From positions 8,554,587 to 8,618,586 of the forward strand of contig NC_071333.1 of assembly GCF_010183535.1 (NCBI RefSeq): 64,000 bases of DNA, written 5' to 3'. Below are positions 22,924 through 37,900 of the stretch, piece by piece. This stretch comes from Caenorhabditis remanei (Eukaryota > Nematoda > Chromadorea > Rhabditida > Rhabditidae). How positions within the stretch are numbered: the first letter of the stretch is position 1; each line of letters opens with the position of its first letter. The notes below the pieces were generated by a model that was given only the letters and a program-made list of their open reading frames with translations, ran no database searches and was not told where the DNA came from. Both the position numbers and the translations under genes were made by a program.

Positions 22924-25900
22924 TTATTTTGTCGATGGTCCTTGCTCAGAACTGTCGATTGCTGGAGCAATAGCCATTTCTCTGATTTGCTGAGCCAGTG
23001 TATCCACATCGTAAAACTTTTCGTTGGTCATTCTCACAATACGGACTTCCGTTTTTCTATCCGGGAATAGCAGGTGTTTAAGAGTGTTTCTTGTGACATT
23101 CCGCATTTGAGCCAGAAAGTCTTCGTGTGTGATTGAAGTTCTCTTGCATTCGTAGTTGTTCGTGTTGCTATTCCGTCTCCCAGCAACGGTTCGTGTAGCA
23201 AACCACTTACGAAGTGAACTCTTTCTCCTGATTGCCGCTTTTATCTGGTCCATATTCTGGATTTTTGGAAGGGATTTTGATCTTTTGAGCTTTGCTGTGA
23301 GCTGTTTAGCTTCAGGAAGTAATGTACCAATATGAAGAGAACGGCGTGGAGCTCGATAATCTTTCACCGGTGCCATCAGTTCTGAAAAGTACAAATAACA
23401 AGACGAACAACAGCAACTGTTTCGAACATTGACAAAAAAAGCTGAGGAAGGGTGTTTCACGTTGTTCAGTATAGAACACCAACTTGAATAACAACTGAAA
23501 TGTTGGCTAGACGATCGGGCAATTATACATATTTATTTTCTCAAAAACCGAACATCATTTCTACTATTCTCAATTGCCGATCATACAAATAAATAGGGCT
23601 TACCAGGCGAATGTTCTTCGTAGTTGGAAATAAACTCTTCGAGATTCCGAACAGTTCCGTCGGTAGGGACAGTGACGTTTACAGTAGGCAGAATAATCTC
23701 AGAATCAGAGTCTAATTCAGTTTCGTTTTCAGTTTCAGTTTCAGTTTCAAAAAGATCCGTTTCATCCATAAGCTCACGAATTGAAGGCAAGTCATGTAGA
23801 GTTCTTCTCGGTACAGACCCATTTGGAAACAGTGCTCCGATAGTAGCTCTGCGGACCAACTCGGAAATTCCTCGGTTGGAAATTCGTGGTTTTGACTTCT
23901 TGTTCATCGTGTTTCAAGGTTGCAATAAACAGATGGAATAAAAGAAAACGGTGAAAAGTATTGAAGCTTGAATCAAAATATTTCAACATAAAAAAGAAAC
24001 AAAGGACGCGCAAAAAGGAAAAGAAAACAAAATGATGGCGCTTCCAATAAGAAAACAATAGGAAAATATCAATTTCATCGCTTACTTCCAAATACTCGTC
24101 ATTAATTTGTTCATTGTTCTCCGCCGTAGTTGGTTCCTCTTCTTCAACATGAGTACTAACGACATGAATGATTTCAGCACACCAATTCTTGACAGTTGGG
24201 TGTTGAGGAGAATTCAAAATTTGTCGGAGGACATCAGCACACTCTTTCATGGTGGAGACAACGTTGTCGTTTCTGAAAATTATTTAAAATATATTCATTT
24301 GATAATGAATATACTACCAACCTTTTAGTGTATACATTGAGAAGGTTGAGAATTAGTTGTCGGACACATTGAAAATCTGGATTCATTTCAGTCATACTTG
24401 CCAAATGTAGTGGACTTTCTCTATCAGGCACCCTCAAACTATCACCAGAAGATCTAGATAGTGCTCTTCTTGGGATTGGTATTCGAGTTCCAATCGTTGA
24501 TGCGCGTTTTCTCAAAACAAAACTGAACAAAAATGGTCCAGAATTGTCTGAGGCGATACTGGTTCCTCCAGAAAACGTAGACAGTCTTAGTCCTACACTT
24601 GATCTCGATGATCTTTGACTCATAACTGAAGAAGCACGACTAGACCATCCTCCAAGTGAAGTTTCTGAAAATAAAAACAAACTTAAAAAAAGAAAAAAGA
24701 AACTTCCCATGCCGGGAATCGAACCCGGGCCGCGTGGGTGAAAACCACGAATCCTAACCACTAGACCACATGGGATGGTGAGTGTCTCTTCCTCAGACAC
24801 TCTTTACTATTCCGACCCCGGCACACACTCTTTTCTTTTTTCTCTCTTTCTCTCAATGACTCACCATCGGAACTTTTCCGGCTGCCGCCTATTTGCCCGC
24901 TAAGAAGAAGAGGAGCGCAGTCGGAAACTTCACTTCCGGATAATTCTGGAGAGTTGACAAAATAACCGAATTCGAATTGCGATAGGGCAGATGGCCGACG
25001 AATTTCAATTTGAGGAAGACCAGGAATTGCTTGAGGACTGCTGGGACGTCTTGTGTCCAGCAACATTGTTGTTCCTTCTTCAAGTGAATTACCCGTAAGA
25101 GGACCCGGAGATCTGAAAATAAAAAAAAAGTATTAAAGAAGGAGCTATAAAGTTTTCATACCTTGGAGGACTGGCTCCTTGAATTTCTAGCTCTGGCAGA
25201 TATACATATCCCATAGTTCTTGGTCCAATTTTTGAGTCATTTGAGTCCTGTTGTCCATTACTTCGATAAGTTAGTCTTTGAGCTTCCCTCCGTGTCAATG
25301 GGTAGTTTTGGAGCTTTCTCGTGAACTCCAAAACAGCATCCGATCCACTTGTATTGCTCTCGTTTGAGTCTCCTGAAATAGAAACATGACGATTCAGAAA
25401 TTGAAATTGGCAGAAGGGTAAGTAACAAACACATTTGGTTACGACCATTGCATCTCTATGAGAAACAATAATCTGATAGGCATTCTGTAGAAGCGGAGTG
25501 CAAGCTACAGGAAAACCACGTTACATGACAGAAGGTGTGTTCGAAAATGGCGCTGTACTGTGGATATACATTCTCTCTCTCCTATTCAGACGTCTCTCAA
25601 TTTTGTCAAGTTCTAAGCGATCGGTCCCATTAACTCAAAAATAATGCAAATTATAATTTTTCAGCATGCTGTTACTTAAAGATCGACAGAAAAACAGAGT
25701 TTAGAGAAAACTCCGAAAATGTGTGAGAATTTAGAGAGGTAAATGAAATATCACAACAAAAAGTCACTGTGCGGTAACGTGGATTCACTTCTCGATGTCC
25801 TCTTGCATGGATCAGTTCCCATACGACTTCGGAACAACGATTGAATATACTTCGGAAGATGTTTTTGGACTGATGATGATGAGGAATTCGTTTTCTTCGA

Positions 25901-28900
25901 ACGATTTGACCCGCTACTTGTATCTGTTCCTAGTCTAGAACAATTAACTTGAAGCTTATTCCGGCAAGAAATGTATTACCTTTTCCTTCGTTCTCTATTC
26001 TTGATATCTTTTGCGCCTGAGCTCAACCTCTTTGGTCGGATTATCTCTACAGAACTCGACCGTCTGATATGCACTCGTTTCGAAGCTCGAGATCCTTGAT
26101 CGACACGCAAATAATTTTTGTCCCGTTTGCTATCTTCTCGCCTATCAAAAGATTTAGATTTACCAAAGTTTCTGGAAAGAAGCGAAATGAGAGCAGCCAA
26201 CACTAACACAATACAATATCAAACCTGTTATTCCCAAGACTGCAACTAGAATGAGCTCTTGGATCTGTGATTGGTTTGTAAACGTGATCTACAACAGCTA
26301 CTCGCTTCTTTGTAACTAGACCGAGATCCCAGGATAATTTGTGGAGAAGTAGTCGGAGCAGCAGGACAGAGTCAAGAACCAATCCCAATTTACAGAGATG
26401 TGCTTCTAATTGCTCCAGGGAAATCAAAATTTGACATCCAAGTTGAGTTAGTTTTTCTGTATTCTTCTCAATGATACTTTTCTGTTCTGCTTGATTTGGA
26501 AGAACTGCTGGCGGAGATCCCGCACTTGGCGACTCTTCAGTAATTGGCTCACTTGCTGATAAATGTTGACTCTGTCTCACGAGCTGCAATAATAAAAATC
26601 TCAAATCGTCTTAATCCCTTGTTTCTGAAATACCTCAGCCACTTCTGCAAGCACTTTCAACAGAACACCTTCCACGGAAACAGCTGATCTCGAAAATGTG
26701 CTTCTGCTTCGCGGTGTGGCACATGTCTCACAAATATAGTCGTCCTCGTTCTGTTGACTTCCACTTTTTGCAGATGGCTCAAACGCTGCAATTGTATTTT
26801 GAATATCCACGAATTGTGTTTCTTGGAAAAAAACTCACTCATCATACTAAACAGATTCACTCGACTCCCGACACGATCGCCCATTCCAATATAAACCAAA
26901 ACTCTTGCTGCATGATATTTCACAAAGGTTCCGTATTTGGTACTGTGGTTAGTGTAATACCAATCATCAGCTGGCAACAGCATTTGTATAAGAACATCGT
27001 CAATCTGAATGTCAATCAGAACTGCGTGAGTTGATGGGTCCAAAGCTATCAGAGCAAGAACTTGTAGTAGGAGACATAACAACTGTGGTTCTAGAGTTGG
27101 CTCCAATAAAGCTACTAGACTTCGTAATTGATGACGGTCTGAGAGTCGGCTCCGGAATTTTCTGAAACAAACTGTTCACTTCTGGTTCTGTTTTTTTTTA
27201 TTGCATACTTTGCATGAGTCAAGAACAGTAACAATCTGGCCACCAAGATCTGTGTACAATGTGCACAACATTGTCTCCATCGGTGAGCCGGACTACATAC
27301 GGATCTAGATCCGGCTTCTCGATTTTGCATTGTTATCGCGTTGTGCAAAGCCACAATAACTGAAAAGGAAGACATTTATGTGTTGTTTTGGGAAGGAAGT
27401 TTGCAGTTTGAGCAAACAAACAACACATACCCTGACTTGGATCCATTTCACTGAAAGAATTCATCAAGTCCGATTTGTGTCGAGTCGGTGCAACGGTTGG
27501 AGAAGGTAGTAGGGATTGGTCCCTGAAATTAATTGTTATGTTGAAGGCAACAAGAAAGGAAAATAGTACTTATAGCCAGCTCCATAAATAAACACATGGT
27601 CAACTGTTGAATTTTGATCAGCATTGGAGTTGAACGATTCGCCAGCTGTAATCTCAAATTTGGTTAGAAACGCAGAACATTTAGAAAGTACTCACATGGT
27701 GTTGGAGGCTCATCAGAATCAAATGCATGAGATCTGTTCAATATCCTCGAAGAATGAAAGATAACATCGTTGAATGCAAATAAATCGTGTACCAGTCCAG
27801 CATCAATTATCTGAGTAAGACTTTTTGATTTCTCCGCTACCTAATTTTCTAACTTACTTTGTTCAAAGTGTTAAGAGCCGAAAATTGGCGGCTTGTGCCA
27901 CTTTTCTGAAGAAATGTGAAGCAAAACGTGGCAATTTGGCTTAATAACCATGTAAGATGTAGTTTCTTCTGTTTCTTATAGGTCGGTGTTGACGACTCGT
28001 ACTCCTCGATGGCCGTCTAAAGTGCATTGAACTGTTGTGTTTTGAATTGCTGAATACTTACGTGAATCATTTTGTGTAGCAGTCCACCCATATGAGCATC
28101 GAATTGATCTCTGTCGACACTTGAAGGTGTATTCTCCATTTGGGTGGCGAATTTGGACAAAGAGTTCTACAAAAGTGCGAGATGCAGGAAAGTTCAAGAA
28201 GTTTAAGAGCTCACCACAATATTGTCGAGACATTCCGGATTACAAGCCATTTTCTTCAACAATTCCCATGCCTGCTCCCAACTGACACAGTCGATGACCG
28301 GATCTGGAGGAATACGAATACAGGAAATCAAACGTTTTTCTTTTTCGGATAGCGTTCTTGAGTCAGACCGCAGCACCACATTCCGCCACATATTCTAAGA
28401 ATGAGCAGATGTGATTTTGTGGATTCTAGCAATCCCAACTTTGCTTCCCGCCATTTTAATCCCTATTTTCGCACACATCTTTTAGGGGTCTCTAACGTGG
28501 AACCGAAATGATGATTTTGAGAAAAGGAGCCGTTTTGGACCCCCGGTCATAAACTGACGTAATATTAAAACATGGGGGACCTTGGAAAAGTTGACCTGAT
28601 GGAGAAACGAGAAACAAGTTTTCGTAAAATGGGGAATGATTGCGACAGGCTTTTGAAATTAAATTCTTTCCGCTCACTAGCGAATGAAGTGAAAAAAGAA
28701 GAAAAAAAGACAACTCTACACTCTTCTGTTTTGGGACAAACTGATTATTGCTTCATTTCTACAAATGCGATGGTCAAAGTTCATTTTTGGAGAAGATTCG
28801 AAGAAGTTTGTAAGGATCTAGAAAAATTTAGAATTTTTCTTTTCCTCTTTCCATAAAATTGTCATATTAAATGTGATATTACTGATTTTAAATAAATATA

Positions 28901-31900
28901 AAACATAGTGACCTTCCTATTTCTGATTTTCAGTGATCTTATCTAGACCAAGTGGTCAAAAAATAAGTTACTTACAAAAGCCTAACTCCGTCTAAAAATT
29001 AATCAAAAGTTTGGAAAGCGGGGCAACACATTTAAGATTGGCAAGATTTGAAAAACGGAAGGAGAAACAGAGTGTATGTGCGCAAACGCAAAACAAGAGG
29101 GAATTTGAAACGATGCAAAGCGGGGAGAAAAGAAAGGAAAAAAGTGATAAGGGCGGAGAAATGGAATATATGCAAAGAAAAAAAAGAAACAAGAAAGCAA
29201 CTGAAAATGAATCTGAAAATATATCCACTCACATTCTTTCACATTCCTTGTCTTCCGATGAAGTTGTAGTGAAACGAGTGATTTCCTCCGTGCTGATTCC
29301 TTAGCTGACGACGTTTCCAGCATGCTGCACGTTGAGACACTTGCTGCAGCAGACGGTTTTGGACTGAGGGGAGCTTTTGACAGTGATCGCTCTCCTTGAG
29401 AAACTGAACAGAAATAAACGACACACTAAGCAACTCAAAAATCAGCGGTGGGGAGTAAAAGCTTGCATGAATGTAAAGGAAATGAAAAAAATCAGAAAGT
29501 AGTGCTTTCAATGATCCAAGAAGTGTCGTCTTGAGAAAAAAAGTGAGAGAACGCGTATAAATTCAATTATGAAGTCTTCGGGAGTAGCACTTATACAAAA
29601 AAAAGAAGAACAAAAACTTTCTTGGCTTGCGCCATGTTTCTAGGAGGGTAGGCTAAGTTAAAGATCTAATATACATTTTTCTGATACATGACACTTTTTT
29701 CCTATTCGCTCTCTTGCACTCATGTACTTACCATTGTCAACTTGAAGTCGGTTCCAATTCTTAGCAGACGGCCCTGGTGTAGATCTAGACGGTGGTTCAC
29801 TATCCCCAGAACAAGCATTTTTGAATAGCTCTTCAACGCATGTCTGCTGAAGTTTCTTGAGTTCAGGAGCAAGGTCAAGTGGGCATATTCCTCTCATGTT
29901 CTTTTGTTCAATTCTAAAAATAAGTATAGGAAATATAACGATGATTGGAATACTATAGGAAAGTTATACACGTGATCTGATAATCCCTTTTTTACCCGAA
30001 AATTTTGGATATAAATGCACTCACTGGGCTCCGAAAAAAATGAGCGTGTGTAGGCAGGGCCAAGACAGCGGCGATTCTCGTACGGCTAGCATCAACGGCG
30101 TGTTGCCATCCTCATCACCTGAAATCATTATTAATTCACTAATTATTTCCGCCTTTATCGAGTCGTGTTGGTTGGTACACAACATGAGGAATGAGTGTCA
30201 TTTCTCACATTATGGTTTCAAGTTTTGACACTAATTTGTCAAAAAACTGACAGTTTTGTGGAATTGTTGGTGTTTGGGAAACAAACAAAGATATCAACTA
30301 TTTATTTTTGTTTGGATGTTGATCGTGAATAAAAAATTTTGTAGCGTGTGCGTAAAAACGCAACATTTATTATGTTGATTAGTTTCTACGTCTTTTTGTT
30401 TTATATTGTTTTTGTTTTATATTGTTTTGATGGGGGTTAATATTCAGCCTATTGTCTGAAATAATTTTAAAAAACCATAAGTGAATATGGAATCAATGGT
30501 CAATGTTTCTCTTCCTCTGTCCTCACTCATTTCCAGAAATTAAGTTTTCCATTCACATGCAGAACGAACCCAAATTGACATCTCCTCCGTAGGCGATGAG
30601 CAAGGCTATCAACTCGCTTGACTGCGATCTGACTGCAACACCAAGCGGCGTCTGATCCACAATTGAAACGACTCTGAGTTGAGAGCATGTCGAACACAAT
30701 TCTGGCGTCATTGAGTGAGTTCTGAAATCATTTGAAAGTTGAAAAAGTTAAATATACGCCCTTTCAGAAATTCTTATCACGAAAGTTTTCTACCACCAGG
30801 ATATATATATGTGTGTACATTAAAGCTTTTTTTCGAAGATCTTTGATGAATGAGAAGGGGTTCCGTTTTTGGGTACGAAATATCAGGAACTTTTCAAAAA
30901 GTAACGTACCTAGGTATTATGGATGTAAGTGGGATATTTCCAGTAGCTGTACAATTTCCTTTGCAGTGACATGATGCTGGAGTGTTTGGGTCATACCCGT
31001 TTTTCAGAAGAAGTTCGACAATGTCTCGTTGTTTATGAGCAACAGCCATATGTAAGGTGTTCATCATGGCACAAGTGGATCTGAAATAAAAAATGATGGT
31101 TTAAACTGTTTCATTAAAAGGCAGAATCTGAACAGTAAGATTTTATTTCGAAAATTAAAAAAAACAAATGTACATAGATATGTCAGTCGGAAAAAATTCA
31201 AAACTGGAAACTATTTGCGGGCCAATTGTATTGTGATGTGCGGTGTGTGAATGTTTCTTGAAGTAAATGAATATTTCACTACCTACAAATTATTTGTTTT
31301 GAAAAAAAAAGTCTCAAAAGTGTAGTTTTCCGTGATTTTTTCTGGCTGCTACGAATAGAATAAATCGATTTAAGAACGATTTTCAAGAAAATGAAATAAA
31401 GGTTCAGGCACTCTACCACCGGCTTTATATCAAAAATAAGTGTGATTCATGTGATATTTTTTTCGTGTAACTTGTCTTCTACTTTCTATCCAGATTTCTC
31501 ATATTTTAATCATAAACGTCTACTTTTCTGCTGTCCCCACCTTCCTCCTGAATGAGTCGACACCGTACTGCTAGCATTGGAACGGCGATGTGCCCCCGCA
31601 CCATGTCTTCGTTGAGCGAGATCTGTCAGTGTGTTTGTGCTACCTGAAAGAACAAAATAGAAGGAAGACGTGCCGAGAGCTCATCAATTCATGCGGCGAC
31701 CCCCCAAGTTCTATGAATTACCAATTGACGGCGATGTTGACATTGGTTGTTTTGAACTATGTGCTGTAAGCAACCTTTCTACCAAGTTCACATCTTCATA
31801 GTGTATTGCCTGAAATACGAATCGCGTGATCGATTAGATAAAGGATCGAAGATAAAAAAAAACTCAATTTGTGTTGAGTTTAAAAAGTAGAAATAAGAAA

Positions 31901-34900
31901 ACATTTCTGTCTGTGCACATGCTCTTCGCACGAAATAGCAAAATAGTGGAAATGTCAATTAGAAAAAAGCGAAGAAGGAGGAAGAACAGAAAGGAGGCTG
32001 TTACAGAGAAAAGGACACTAGCCATCAAGAACTTGAAAGTTTTGCGAACATTCCTTGGCTTTGAGTAAAAAATTCAATCAAAAGTGCTTTCAATCAAATA
32101 TCTTTGAATAATATTAATTAAATGGAAATAATTAGTTCAATTCAATTTACTCTGTTCTAAATGGGTTTCCAGAGAAAAACTAGATTCCATCCTTTCCAAA
32201 CGATAACATGTAATCTGATGCACTATATATTTCTTCAAACTTTTTCTGTCTAATTGCCACCAGAAATTTTGAAAATTGTTCCGATAACACTGAACTTCTT
32301 ATTAAAACATTTTCAAAAGTTCAAAATATCCGTGAACTTGAAAAAATACGTCAAACGCAGACCACGCACATAACACAATTGTATCAAAAAGAAACAAGAA
32401 CTAGACAAAATAACGGGAAAAAAAAGAAGGCAATTCTGACAGAATAAGGAAGTTGCACTTGACCCAACAGAATGTATAATGAAAACTGGACTCACCTCGA
32501 GCATTATTTCTGACAAGTTTTGGGTGACAGACGGTTTTCGATCATCTCTGAAAAATGGACGGCGTAACTTTCGAGTCGATCGTGCTGTTCGCATTGGGGT
32601 TTTTTGAATGTTATGATGTCCAGTAGTTTTAGTTTTTGCTAGTTTTGTAATCTCTTTTTATACTAGTATATTCTAAGGGACCATAGATTTCCGTAATAGA
32701 CAATGAAATAATGTTGAAACCAAAAAAAGACTACTAGCAAATTTGATTATTGTATTACAATGCCGGATATCTCAAATCAGATGTTCTTTTTTTATTTTTT
32801 TATTCACGACAAAGATTTCATAACATTTTTTAGTTTTAAATCTGAGAGTTTTATAAAAAAAAACTAACATTGAGGTGGAGAACATCACAGTTTATTGAAT
32901 CTATTTGAGGAGTATGCCTTTGCCCTAGTATTTATGGGAAATGGGAAATGAGAAATGAGCTGCATAGGAATAGGAATGTGATATTCAAATTTATCCTCAA
33001 TGGTTGTGGCCTATAACCTCCGTTCTCGTTTTCTAATTCTAATTAGGCCAGTTGGAAGTTTGAGATCTGATTATATATTTGTTTATTTAGATATCTGAAG
33101 TTGTTTTATAAAAGAACGTTTAAAGAAGAAAAGTTTGTAGGAACAAAATTTAGAACTCACCGTTCCCGCATTACTCTCTGTGCGGCGCCAAACGTAAAAG
33201 ATCTGCCAGTGTCCGTGGGTGTTCCAACGAGTGATGAGCACTCGCTGCTTTCTCCAGTATACCGTCGACCGGATAATCCTGAAGTTTGATAGATTATTTA
33301 TCAGAGAGGCATAGAAGCAAAAAAAACACGGCTCTCCGTTTTCCAGAACTTGAATTATGAGTCAATCTTGAAAGAAAGAAAAACTAGAACAGACTTTTTT
33401 CGCTAGTTATTGGCTTTTTGTCAAGAAAAATGAGTAGGGACTATGAATAAAACTGACAACGAACAACATTTCTTCTCAGAACAAAATAGTTGTCATTATC
33501 CAGAAAAAGATGCACTAATGCTCAATGATCCTCTGTCTTATTTTTTCTCCGATGACGAGTGACAAAAAAAAAAGAAAAAACATAACCGGAGGTAGAATAA
33601 TGTCGTGTTCTTACCAATCGGGAATTATACTTGAGAATATTATAAAATGCAGCTCCATAAAAATTTGGACATACCTGATTGTCCGCTTTGTTGTCTTTGT
33701 AACCTCTGCCGCAGACGTTTGGCAGTGGAAGCTGATGGTTCGGTACGTGCCAATTCGGTCGTATACCCAAACGGGTACCTGTACTCATTATTCATTACAA
33801 TAATTGAAAATACCACCAAAAAGTTTGTCTATATGGGTTGGATAGGAGTAAAGTGTGGGTGCCACTTTAAGTCAGAAAAATGGATAAACACATACATATA
33901 TTGAAATTTGATTATCTGCTGGCGTAGAGTAGTGTGAATGCAGTATTCAGTTGGTGTCCGTTGTAGAACAACTTAGTGTTTGCTAGCGCCGATAGTTGAC
34001 AAGGCAAAAAAATATAGGAGGAAAAAACTGAGAAGTCTAGAGACTGACTTAGTCTGTCGGAGCACCATCCGCTGAGAAATAGAAGATGATAAGCAGGAAA
34101 AGATGAATTAGACTTCTTACATTACGATGATGACGGAAAAACATGGAACTCGTGCCGCGTATCATGTTAGGAATTAAAATCGAGCACTTAGTCGATGCGT
34201 TAAGAAAGAATAAAAAATTAGAACACTAATTTTCAGAGCAACGTTAGGATAGTTGCGTCAAGCCTACTGCTAATAGTGACTCAGAGATTAATAAGGTCAA
34301 CATTATTCTATTGCTGTACAACAAAAAATTGTGCAAAACTTTAACAACTCAAAAAACCACTCAGAATGAGGAAAAACTGGCATCATGATTGTCAAACCAA
34401 AGTTTTAAAGAATTTTGAGATCTTCTTACAGGGTCCTTTTCATGTTCATTCCTATCAAATTACACCATTAACACCCAAAACCGCCGGTCATCTCGCATTT
34501 CCAATACGATGTTTTCATTTTCTTTCGTTTTCTCAGCCACTTACTCATTGCTTGTTAGATCACTCCAAGATACCGAAAGTCCTGTCGGATTGCCAGGAGT
34601 TAGGGAATAATACGACGAGGACATGATATCAAGAACCCTCAGAGTATTTGAAGTAAGGCAAGACACAAGAAAATAAAGAGTAAGCGTTTGAATTATTCAC
34701 ATAACAATCACGGAGCAAGTCAAGGAGAGTTGCAGAAACGAGACGACATTTGATTTTTTTAAACCGCGTTAGGTAAATTAAAAGTGACACGAACAATTTT
34801 TTCTGATTTCCAGTCGCTTTTTTTGGAATCTTTATATCAAAATAAGAGTGTTTCAGTTGAAATCAATCTATCCAACCCATTCGACACAAGTATAGATGAG

Positions 34901-37900
34901 TGTGCCACTCACCGATCCGTTGTTTCCATTGATGAATCCCGTGATGTTGGCATTGAGTCTACCTGAAAATTAAACATTTTATAACATAATTTTGAAATAA
35001 ATTCAGTGTCAATATCCAGAATTCAATACATTAAAATAATATTTATCAAGGGTGTATTGATTTCTTTAAGTATTTTAACCTATTTTCTACAGCAAGATGA
35101 TAGAATAGACAGAAAAGATGAGCTGAAAAAGAATACGCAGGGTATGTGAAGATTAGCAAATTCGGGATTTATTTAAGCTGTTGATATGCACACACACATA
35201 TATACATACATACACACTGAGATGTGTGTATCTATACAGAAGAGCAGAGTGGAGCGGAAAAAATGATTTCCTATCAAAAATTTGGAAAAAAAACGTTGAG
35301 ATCCATATTCTGGTTTTATCAATTCGAAAAATTCTAACTTTCGAGTTCCTCGATTACGAGAGAAAAAACAGGAACGCGAAATGCCACAACCTTGTAATAA
35401 AATTTGCGACCACCTGTCTAGGATTTTGAACTCATAGGTCAATACGCATAAGGTGCGAAGCTCATCTATAATTTATGGGTGAAAGGTTAGTATCGAACGA
35501 GCAAACAAATATAAAAAGATATCCCGAGTAAGAAAAAAACGAACTGTCAAAGTTTTGATCGAAAGCAAACTATATGATTTTTTGGTTTGTGGAGGAGTAA
35601 TCACGACAGATTTTGATTTTGAAGGCCGAGGATCTGATGATTTCTTGCGAAAATCAAAAAAATAAATTGGAACACCGCGAACACCACAAGACATTCGATT
35701 GAACCTAAAAATAAATCGAGTGAACGGGAAAAGATCAAAACAAAAACAAAGTATGAAATTGAGTTGATAATTTGTGTCTGTTGATCTAAATGATGCACGC
35801 AACCGAGCGGTCAGCTGAGAGACAATTGAATAGACAGATCGGATAGATAGGAAGGTGGACCATTGTAATAAAGTGGAGCGGGAGTGGACAATGGATCAGA
35901 CAATTGAGTGATCGAAAAACACTTTATTATTTTGTGTCAATCAAAGTTTGTCTCAGTTCAGAATAGTTTGGGTCTTTGGTGATTTCAGGTTTCATAGTGA
36001 AGTACCGGAACAAAACCTATGTTTTTGGTAGAATAACATTATGGAAATGTTCCGTTTTATTAAGATGTTTCAATAGTTTAATAAATATTCTGAACTCATC
36101 AAAATACAGAAAACTAGAAACATCTAAATTTTTGTTGTTTTCCAGATATCAAAAAATTTTGAAAAAATGTCGCGCTTTCTGTTTTTTTTGCATTCTTGTC
36201 TCTATTCTTCGTTTGTGTTTTCTTTTAAAAATAGATGAAAAAAGTAAAGGACACATAGCCGTTCGGCTTAACTTTATGAGTTTTTGTGGCTTTGAAAACA
36301 CTAGACAAGACAAATGCAGGATGGAAAAAGAAAATTAGTAAAAAAAACGTCTAGCTGGGGGTCGTAGAAAAATAACAAAAGAGAGAAAGGCGATAAATGC
36401 ACTTTCACTAGCTTTTTCAAGAACAAGGGCATCTCTGTCCTGTTCATCCAGTTCAGATTTTCAGAATGATGACGCATTACGGACAATGTGCCCAGAGTTA
36501 AGATTAGTCTCTCTTTTTTGACCCATCAGTCTTCTTCTGCCTCTTTTTTTCTCTTCTTTTGATATATCCAGAGAAAATTATTGAAAAGAGATTAGCGGAT
36601 CCTCCTTATCTTTGGCTTGTATATCTTAATCTTCTCATACTAGTTCAACGCGCTTTATATGAAAGAAGAAGCAAAGGGGCAAACTTCAAGATTTTTTTTT
36701 CAAATCGAATTTTGTCATCGAGTGATTCAGAGTAGACTAGGTGCATGGTATATGGCTTCAAAAATCAGAAATGATAGAAAAAGGTCTAGTATTAAAAAAT
36801 CCAAATATTTTGTTCTGCAAATGCAAAATGTGAGATTTTGAAAAAGTGAAGGACATGACCTGATAAAAGGTATGATACTAGTTTTCTTATAAAGTTACAC
36901 GCTCTAATAGGCATAACCTGAAGAGCATATTATATAAATTTCAGAACTAGAGAAATGAGGGATTTGAAGAAATAGAGCAAGTTCACTTATGAATGTACTT
37001 TTTTCCATCTTCAACGGGTTCGCCTGTCATAAACGATATCGAAGATCCAGAAAAACGTTATGACGTGAGATGATTTTCTAAAACTAGAGTCAAATCAAAG
37101 CTGCAGAAAACAAACAAGTTTCTAATCAGGAAATGAGTTGAGAAAGTACGAAAAAAGCGGAAACTTGAGGATAATATGCTGCACATGACATACATGCAGT
37201 ACATAATCGCGACCGAGAAAAATGTGTTGAAAACGGGAAGGAAGCGGGTGGCAAATGAATAAATGAAAAAAGGGATGCAAGAGATTGAGTTTTGTGATAT
37301 AATGGCAAAAAATGGCAACACAGGAAGAACGTAATTCAGAAACCAAATGAGAAAAATGAATTCAGTGAGATAGAAAGTGAAATGAAAAAGGTGGTAGTAG
37401 TTGACGAGGTGTGTGATGTGATATCAGAGATATACTACCGAATCAGCCAATTTCCGGAAGGCAGAAAGTAGTGGGGAAGAGTTTTGAGTTTTAGCCTATT
37501 CATGGGTGAGTGTTTTTAAGAGAAGAAAACTCCAAAAAAGAAGTGGCGAGTGGAGCAGAAAACAATGAAATTACTTGTCCGGAATTCGATAATTATGGTT
37601 GTCTCTTTTGAACGAAAATAAAATGTCAAATAATATCTGATAACTGACACTAAGTGGAAAGTTGCATAAATGACACTAGAAGGGTAGTTTTACTAAAACA
37701 AATATACTTGCAGAGAGACAGGAACACATACTACAGAAAAATTCAGATTGGATGTGCCTGATGGAATCTGACAAAAAAAAAATGAAATAATTATGATGTT
37801 ATCGACTGTTGAAAAACTATTTGTTTTTAATTTTAATTTGCTATATAATATCTTTATTGGAAAGCTTGAAATATATTTACAAAATGAGATGACTGTTTTC

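Noticed and set aside
23624..23941. 105-aa open frame on the plus strand, rich in Ser/Val
   Set aside because: It is the antisense of a TTTCAG-type hexamer repeat encoding the Glu-Thr run of the ankyrin/ARM gene. It lacks its own splice or start context.
35976..36338. 120-aa plus-strand open frame in a long intron
   Set aside because: AT-rich, with Phe/Leu/Lys-dominated composition, no domain, and no phase-consistent partner exons.
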